This document shows positions 21,921 to 25,929 of a DNA stretch of 25,929 nt, one piece after another. A program made the position numbers and the translations under genes. Source of the DNA: a virus; the IMG/VR virus record IMGVR_UViG_3300018079_000035, positions 1 through 25,929 of that record; one strand, 5' to 3'. Position 1 is the first letter of the stretch. The number at the start of each line of letters is the position of its first letter. A model generated the notes under the pieces. The model was given only the letters and a program-made list of their open reading frames with translations, searched no databases and was not told the DNA's origin.

Positions 21921-22541
21921 CTACAGGATGTCCACGTTGAGAAGATTACGATAGACTTCAGCCTCAGCGAGGCAGTCGTGAAGGGCATCGTGAGCCTTTG
22001 GGTTAATGACGCCGAAGTGCTTGCACAAGTCGCCCAGGCCAACTTGAGAAAAGGGAACCTTAGCGCCCCGCATGAACGCCTTGTCGTTCAAACTCACGGC
22101 ATACTCCATCGCATCACGCGCGTGCCCATGCCACAATCGGTTGGTCAGATCATGTCCGAACCAGGCGCGGAGAAAGCTGTGCTCGAAAGGCCAATTGTGC
22201 GCCAGAGGCACCAGCTTCCTCTCGAATGGCAGCCCAATGGACTCCCACCATTCGATGAACAAATCTTGTACCCGACCCCTATCGAGGCCATACAGAAGAA
22301 GGTTGTCCATGTCGAGACCGTGGATGCGAGATGCTTCCGGGTCTTGACGTTCGGGGAATTCCGGCTTAATGTTCGTGTAGAACGGTCGGATGTCTTCCAT
22401 CGGCCGCAGGTCAGAGTTTAAGAGTACGACAGCAACCTGGATTGGCTCATGCCAACCAGACTTGACGCCGGTGGTCTCGAAGTCCACGGCGGCCATAATG
22501 TTGCCGTTCAAATGTGGCATGGAGGATCGAATCTTCGGCAT
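21921..22541 (-). CDS. DEDDh 3'-5' exonuclease (DnaQ/RNase T-like)
   Basis: This 206-residue protein starts at ATG 22541 in a TAATG with the preceding 73-residue gene; an in-frame longer version starting at 22625 overlaps that gene and lacks support. Motifs: AAVDFETTG (D20, E22; Exo I), LAHNWPFEHSFL (Exo II, where the usual Asp is Glu120) and AHDALHDCLAEAEVY (His184, Asp189; Exo III, H-x4-D). Such enzymes remove nucleotides from the 3' end of DNA or RNA, using two metals. In a phage it could proof-read, process replication intermediates or degrade host nucleic acid. The substitution at Exo II may alter metal binding or be family-normal. It lies within the replication operon, directly before the HNH gene. 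Confidence 0.82.
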   Translation of the reverse strand: MPKIRSSMPHLNGNIMAAVDFETTGVKSGWHEPIQVAVVLLNSDLRPMEDIRPFYTNIKPEFPERQDPEASRIHGLDMDNLLLYGLDRGRVQDLFIEWWESIGLPFERKLVPLAHNWPFEHSFLRAWFGHDLTNRLWHGHARDAMEYAVSLNDKAFMRGAKVPFSQVGLGDLCKHFGVINPKAHDALHDCLAEAEVYRNLLNVDIL

Positions 22542-22762
22542 TACTTGAGTGCTCCAGTTTGGCAGGCGCGTCGGAACATATCGGGGTCGATCCCTTGAAT
22601 AGGAAGACCCTTTTGCTTCACCCATAGCTCAAATTCGGCAACGAGCCGATCACGGGCGTATCCCTGGCCGATCACTAGCGGGTTCTCACGTTTGCAGCAA
22701 TGGTCCAGAAAATCATAAACGGCTCCAAGCACAAAGACTCGGGTGGCACTAGCGCTATCCAT
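22541..22762 (-). CDS. Small hypothetical protein in the replication operon
   Basis: This 73-residue protein overlaps the kinase gene by 8 bases and the exonuclease start by 1 base (TAATG). It reads MDSASATRVFVLGAVYDFLD, then a short Cys-Cys (HCCKRENP), and a C-terminal part with AEFELWVKQKGL and MFRRACQTGALK. It is predicted mainly helical and soluble. I recognise no family. The tight coupling on both sides and similar base composition argue that it is real and cotranscribed. Confidence 0.65.
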   Translation of the reverse strand: MDSASATRVFVLGAVYDFLDHCCKRENPLVIGQGYARDRLVAEFELWVKQKGLPIQGIDPDMFRRACQTGALK

Positions 22763-23387
22763 TTATTTTCTCCACGGCTAAAGCGGCCATCTTCGATTCG
22801 TGTGTCTGGACCCTGTATAGTCGTTTAAGAGAGATGGCTTCCGATAGGCTTAGTGCCCACTGCTCCAGTTCGCCCATTAAACCAGACTGACCAATCACAG
22901 CATCCCAGCCGGTAAACCCGACCAGAGCGCGGTCAGCGACCGTGTTGCGAGGACCATAACCGGGTCTAACGATCTTACCCAGCCAACCACCAGCATCCCG
23001 AATTGCTTCAACTTCGTTTGGGAACCGAACATCAGGGATGATGATGACATCAGCTTGATGATCCGACTTCAGAACGAAGTCGATCCATGTGTTCATATAC
23101 ACATTGTTGCGAACAGCCGGGGTTCCCATTGCAACCCAGACTTCGACCGGTGTCATGTTCAAACCGGGGAGCTTTACATCCCTGAACGGTTCACCGTCTT
23201 TTGTGTCATAGAACTCAGCACACTTCAGACCTGACCAACCGTAAAGCTGATGACAGATGTCCTTCAGCTTCCATGCAAACGGAATCTTCTTGGCAATGAT
23301 GCCGTGTGCTCGTAAGTCCGTCACTAGGTAATTGGCAAGAGTGTCTTTGCCTGTCCGGGAATAGTGCCCGAGGCCGATGATCTTCAT
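22755..23387 (-). CDS. Deoxynucleoside monophosphate kinase
   Basis: This 210-residue protein phosphorylates dNMPs to dNDPs, feeding phage DNA synthesis. The P-loop region is MKIIGLGHYSRTGKDTLANY, with Gly-Lys-Asp-Thr at 13-16, as in the T4 gp1-like family (GKDT, not GKST/GKS). Further family features are VEVWVAMGTPAVRNNVY, ADVIIIPDVRFPNEVEAIRD (a Walker B-like strand with Pro-Asp-x-Arg-x-Pro-Asn-Glu) and GWLGKIVRP. The D-V-R-F-P-N-E segment is common in phage dNMP kinases. It starts at ATGA overlapping the primase-helicase stop and overlaps the next gene by 8 bases. The sequence has no obvious lesion. Confidence 0.85.
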   Translation of the reverse strand: MKIIGLGHYSRTGKDTLANYLVTDLRAHGIIAKKIPFAWKLKDICHQLYGWSGLKCAEFYDTKDGEPFRDVKLPGLNMTPVEVWVAMGTPAVRNNVYMNTWIDFVLKSDHQADVIIIPDVRFPNEVEAIRDAGGWLGKIVRPGYGPRNTVADRALVGFTGWDAVIGQSGLMGELEQWALSLSEAISLKRLYRVQTHESKMAALAVEKING

Positions 23388-25929
23388 TTCTCCACCCTTT
23401 TGATGCGACCGCCCGCCACGTAATACGGCGTTGGGTCCGAAGCAACTGCTCGATCTTCCCAGGAGCAGTTTACGAGATAAGTCTTGTTGCCATTGCCTGC
23501 ACCGGAAGCAAACTTCATAGGAAGATGCTTGGTGACTTTATAGCGACTCCAGTTGCCCTTCTCTTCGCTAGGCAACCACTCAAGGAACTTTGCATAAAAG
23601 TCCGCATAAGATACAAGTTCCCCTGGGCACTCAAACAAGTTCTCAGTAATAAACTGATCGAGTGGAGAACGATTCAATTGTTCGGCCCTCTGTTTGTGCT
23701 GTGTGGAAACAATCGGAATGCGTAGTCGTCCGGTGGACGGAGGAAGTTGGAAGTCCATTAGCGTGCGCATAAACTGCGGAGCTTCTTCCTTCAGTTTGTC
23801 AATTAGAACTGTCTTTGGGATGTCGGTTTTTGGTCGGGGCACGTACATCATTGTGATGCGAGTGTCACCCTCGAAGATTGGACAGTTGTCTGGTGAGTTG
23901 GCATTCTGAACCCAGTGGGTCATGTTGTCCACCATGTAGGAGTTGGTTCGCATTTTGCGAATCGACAGCCGACGGTTGGTAACAGCCGCCTTGATTTTAT
24001 TCAGTGCTCCAGGTGTCTTACTGATGTCCTTTTCTTCGACTACACAGATAATGGCACCTTCTAGTTCTCCATTAAAATCTGACTGGTTGGTAAGGGCACG
24101 GTCTGCCATCACAACACCCGTTGTTACGAGTTCAGTGAACGCTTCGTGGAAGATTGACTTCCCCGAATTCTCCGGCCCGAAGAAGAATAAGTAGGGTGTC
24201 GGCTCGTAAGGGAGCCGAATGATGGAAGAGCAGATTGCTTTAAGATAATCTCCGCCAGTTCGGATACCGCTTATCTTCGCCCATTCTAACTCTTTTAGAT
24301 AGGGTGTCAAATCCTGCCCGCAGTGATCCATAATCAAATCCCAGAATGGATGCAGGCTGTTCTCCCCTTCTCCGTCTGCGCCCACGGATAACCTGGGCGC
24401 AGGCTCGTATTTCAATTGGGGTGCGCCGGCATTCCACAGACGGTTGCCAGGATACTCACCGGTGAATGGGATCATCACCATTCTCCAAGGTCGTAATTCA
24501 TAACGACCCATGATCTGTTCCGCTTCGGGCTTTTGATGTCCCATCTCTTGCAAGATGTTCTTTACGCTCGCGCTATTTTTGCGAGTCCATTGATTGTCTG
24601 ATCGCTTCTTCACGGACCATCCAGCCGCATCGCCCGCCGTGGTTTCCAAGCAGCGAATCAATTCGTCGTAGTCAGTGATGTCAACTTCATCGCTGTCAGC
24701 AACGATATTAAGCACCTGTGTCCAAGCACCCTTCTTATCCGATGAGTTCCATTCCCCGATGGACTCGGGATCGGTTTTGCCTTTGGGAATCTCCAGCGAG
24801 ATGTTCCCTTCTTTAGTCTTAGTCAGTATGGCTTTTCTACCTTGAAGGGTATCTTCGACATTGACTTTGACATCGGGGTTCAGGTATCCCGCAACTTCGA
24901 TGGCCTTTTCAATGCTCTCGAATTCGTATCCGCCCCTTTTAAGTTGCTTGCCGCCCAGGGCGCGTGCGGCTGCCTTGAAAGACGGTCGCACGTTGAACCC
25001 GCAAGTGGTCCATCCTTTACCGTCTTGCTCCCAAGTCGGTGATTCACCAGTGCCGGGACCAAATCGGAAAATCTTCCAACCGCCGAAGTCCAGAGGAAAA
25101 GCAAAACAATTGGCCGTCTTCAAATCCTTACCCTGGCTGCTAGTCTGAAAAACCCCTTCCAGATTAAGCTCTTCTTTTCGTCCCATCAGCCGGGCGAAAG
25201 CGTGCGTGTGCGTTTGAAGAAGGTAATGATCCGGGCACCAATTGCAGATAATACCCATTCGCCGGATTTCGTCCAAAATCAGATTGTGCTTTTCGTCTAG
25301 CTTCACCCGGCGGTGGGCCGACGTTAGTTGCTCGAATGGGTCTTGATCTTGTTCAGAGACCAAGGTATCCGGCATTCGGACTCTAGCTTGCTTACCTTGA
25401 ATGACGGCGATATGATCCTTCCAGCTTTGGTCCATCTTATCTGAAGGGAAAAGACCAGTTGCCGGCTTTAACAGTTTCAGCCCATCATTAACCTTGCTGG
25501 ACTTGCGGTGCCAAATCCATAGATTGCCACCGCATACATCCAGTTGATTCTGGAAATTGTATCCAGCGTCACGACTCATCAGGCCCAAAATGTATCGTCC
25601 TAGAGCGGCGTGCTCGGTATGGTTTTTCGTGTCAAAGGCAGGATCATCCTCGAACATCACATAAAGATGCAGACCAGCGCCTCCGGTGGAACGTCTAGCT
25701 TCGACATAACCCAGATTACGCGCGGCATCACGAACCTTATCGAGTTCTTCTTTGGTGACACCCACGCCAGTCGCATGGCCCACAATGCTGTCGAAGTCGA
25801 AGCCGACCCAACGAGATCGTTTAGCGACCCAATCCCAACCTGTTGAACCGATGCCTTCGCAATGAAGGTCCAGAGGAAATTCAATCTTGTAATCCTTGAA
25901 CTCCGGGTTGGTGTCAGCGTTTCGAGGGA
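23384..25929 (-). CDS. Primase-helicase (AEP-type primase + D5/SF3-like ATPase), 5' partial
   Basis: The frame is open from its TGA (23384-23386) to the right edge; a GTG at 25783 is not a real start because 48 more residues are open before it, and the true start is outside. Visible residues (847): the primase part shows WVGFDFDSIVGHATG (Asp-x-Asp, motif I, 25791-25805) and YVEARRSTGGAGLHLYVMF (S-x-x-x-x-x-H-like motif II), plus FQNQLDVCGGNLWIWHRK (a probable motif III Asp), as in archaeo-eukaryotic primase/PrimPol enzymes. The C-terminal part has a Walker A GPENSGKS (about 24155-24178), Walker B-like AIICVVEEKD, and sensor/arginine regions THWVQNANSPDN and GDTRITMMYV. Such proteins prime and unwind DNA at the phage origin. 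The next gene (dNMP kinase) overlaps by 4 bases. Motif placement is mine. Confidence 0.8.
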   Translation of the reverse strand, partial: PRNADTNPEFKDYKIEFPLDLHCEGIGSTGWDWVAKRSRWVGFDFDSIVGHATGVGVTKEELDKVRDAARNLGYVEARRSTGGAGLHLYVMFEDDPAFDTKNHTEHAALGRYILGLMSRDAGYNFQNQLDVCGGNLWIWHRKSSKVNDGLKLLKPATGLFPSDKMDQSWKDHIAVIQGKQARVRMPDTLVSEQDQDPFEQLTSAHRRVKLDEKHNLILDEIRRMGIICNWCPDHYLLQTHTHAFARLMGRKEELNLEGVFQTSSQGKDLKTANCFAFPLDFGGWKIFRFGPGTGESPTWEQDGKGWTTCGFNVRPSFKAAARALGGKQLKRGGYEFESIEKAIEVAGYLNPDVKVNVEDTLQGRKAILTKTKEGNISLEIPKGKTDPESIGEWNSSDKKGAWTQVLNIVADSDEVDITDYDELIRCLETTAGDAAGWSVKKRSDNQWTRKNSASVKNILQEMGHQKPEAEQIMGRYELRPWRMVMIPFTGEYPGNRLWNAGAPQLKYEPAPRLSVGADGEGENSLHPFWDLIMDHCGQDLTPYLKELEWAKISGIRTGGDYLKAICSSIIRLPYEPTPYLFFFGPENSGKSIFHEAFTELVTTGVVMADRALTNQSDFNGELEGAIICVVEEKDISKTPGALNKIKAAVTNRRLSIRKMRTNSYMVDNMTHWVQNANSPDNCPIFEGDTRITMMYVPRPKTDIPKTVLIDKLKEEAPQFMRTLMDFQLPPSTGRLRIPIVSTQHKQRAEQLNRSPLDQFITENLFECPGELVSYADFYAKFLEWLPSEEKGNWSRYKVTKHLPMKFASGAGNGNKTYLVNCSWEDRAVASDPTPYYVAGGRIKRVEK

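Noticed and set aside
22542-22625. Longer exonuclease start at 22625
   Set aside because: It would overlap the whole end of the 73-residue gene; ATG 22541 forms TAATG with that gene's stop and is followed by the conserved core.
25781-25783. GTG start of the primase-helicase at 25783
   Set aside because: The frame is open to the right edge and the upstream 48 residues contain the DFD primase motif.

Overview
The window is a stretch of a tailed double-stranded DNA bacteriophage genome, or of a prophage. It has two blocks. Positions 1 to about 20331 on the + strand encode the virion: head, neck, long non-contractile tail and tail tip. Positions 20373 to 25929 on the - strand encode a tightly packed replication and nucleotide-metabolism operon that enters from beyond the right edge. 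The two blocks converge on a double terminator at 20331-20388. Shine-Dalgarno sites, ATGA/TAATG/GTGA couplings and intrinsic terminators show a bacterial host, but nothing fixes the species. There is no sheath, and a 1236-residue tape measure is present, so siphovirus morphology is inferred. No integrase, portal, terminase or endolysin lies in the window, so lifestyle cannot be judged.

Virion block, left to right: the end of a glycine-rich protein; a protein built from eleven copies of a 16-residue motif; a head-completion (adaptor) protein with an extra N-terminal beta domain; a scaffold; a P22-type coat protein; a small holin-like membrane protein; a neck protein; a tail-terminator candidate; two tandem tail-tube paralogues; a tail-assembly chaperone with a probable -1 frameshift extension; a conserved tail gene; the tape measure; an isolated 208-residue structural protein; two tandem lectin-like receptor-binding candidates; a 563-residue protein made of about 20-residue repeats plus a distal-tail-like domain; a free-standing version of that domain; a 918-residue tail hub; and a ClpP-like serine protease with an intact catalytic triad.

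Replication block, in transcription order leftward: a primase-helicase (AEP-type primase motifs plus a D5/SF3-like ATPase, 5' end outside the window); a dNMP kinase; a 73-residue unknown; a DEDDh exonuclease; an HNH-AP2 homing-type endonuclease; and two conserved unknowns. Nearly all junctions overlap or abut, so this reads as one transcript.

Themes worth attention are the near-identical 48-bp coding repeat array beside the head genes, repeated gene or domain duplication in the tail (tube, receptor-binding and distal-tail proteins), strong intrinsic terminators placed after abundant virion genes without visible promoters downstream, and the chaperone frameshift. There is no gene-free stretch longer than about 110 bases.
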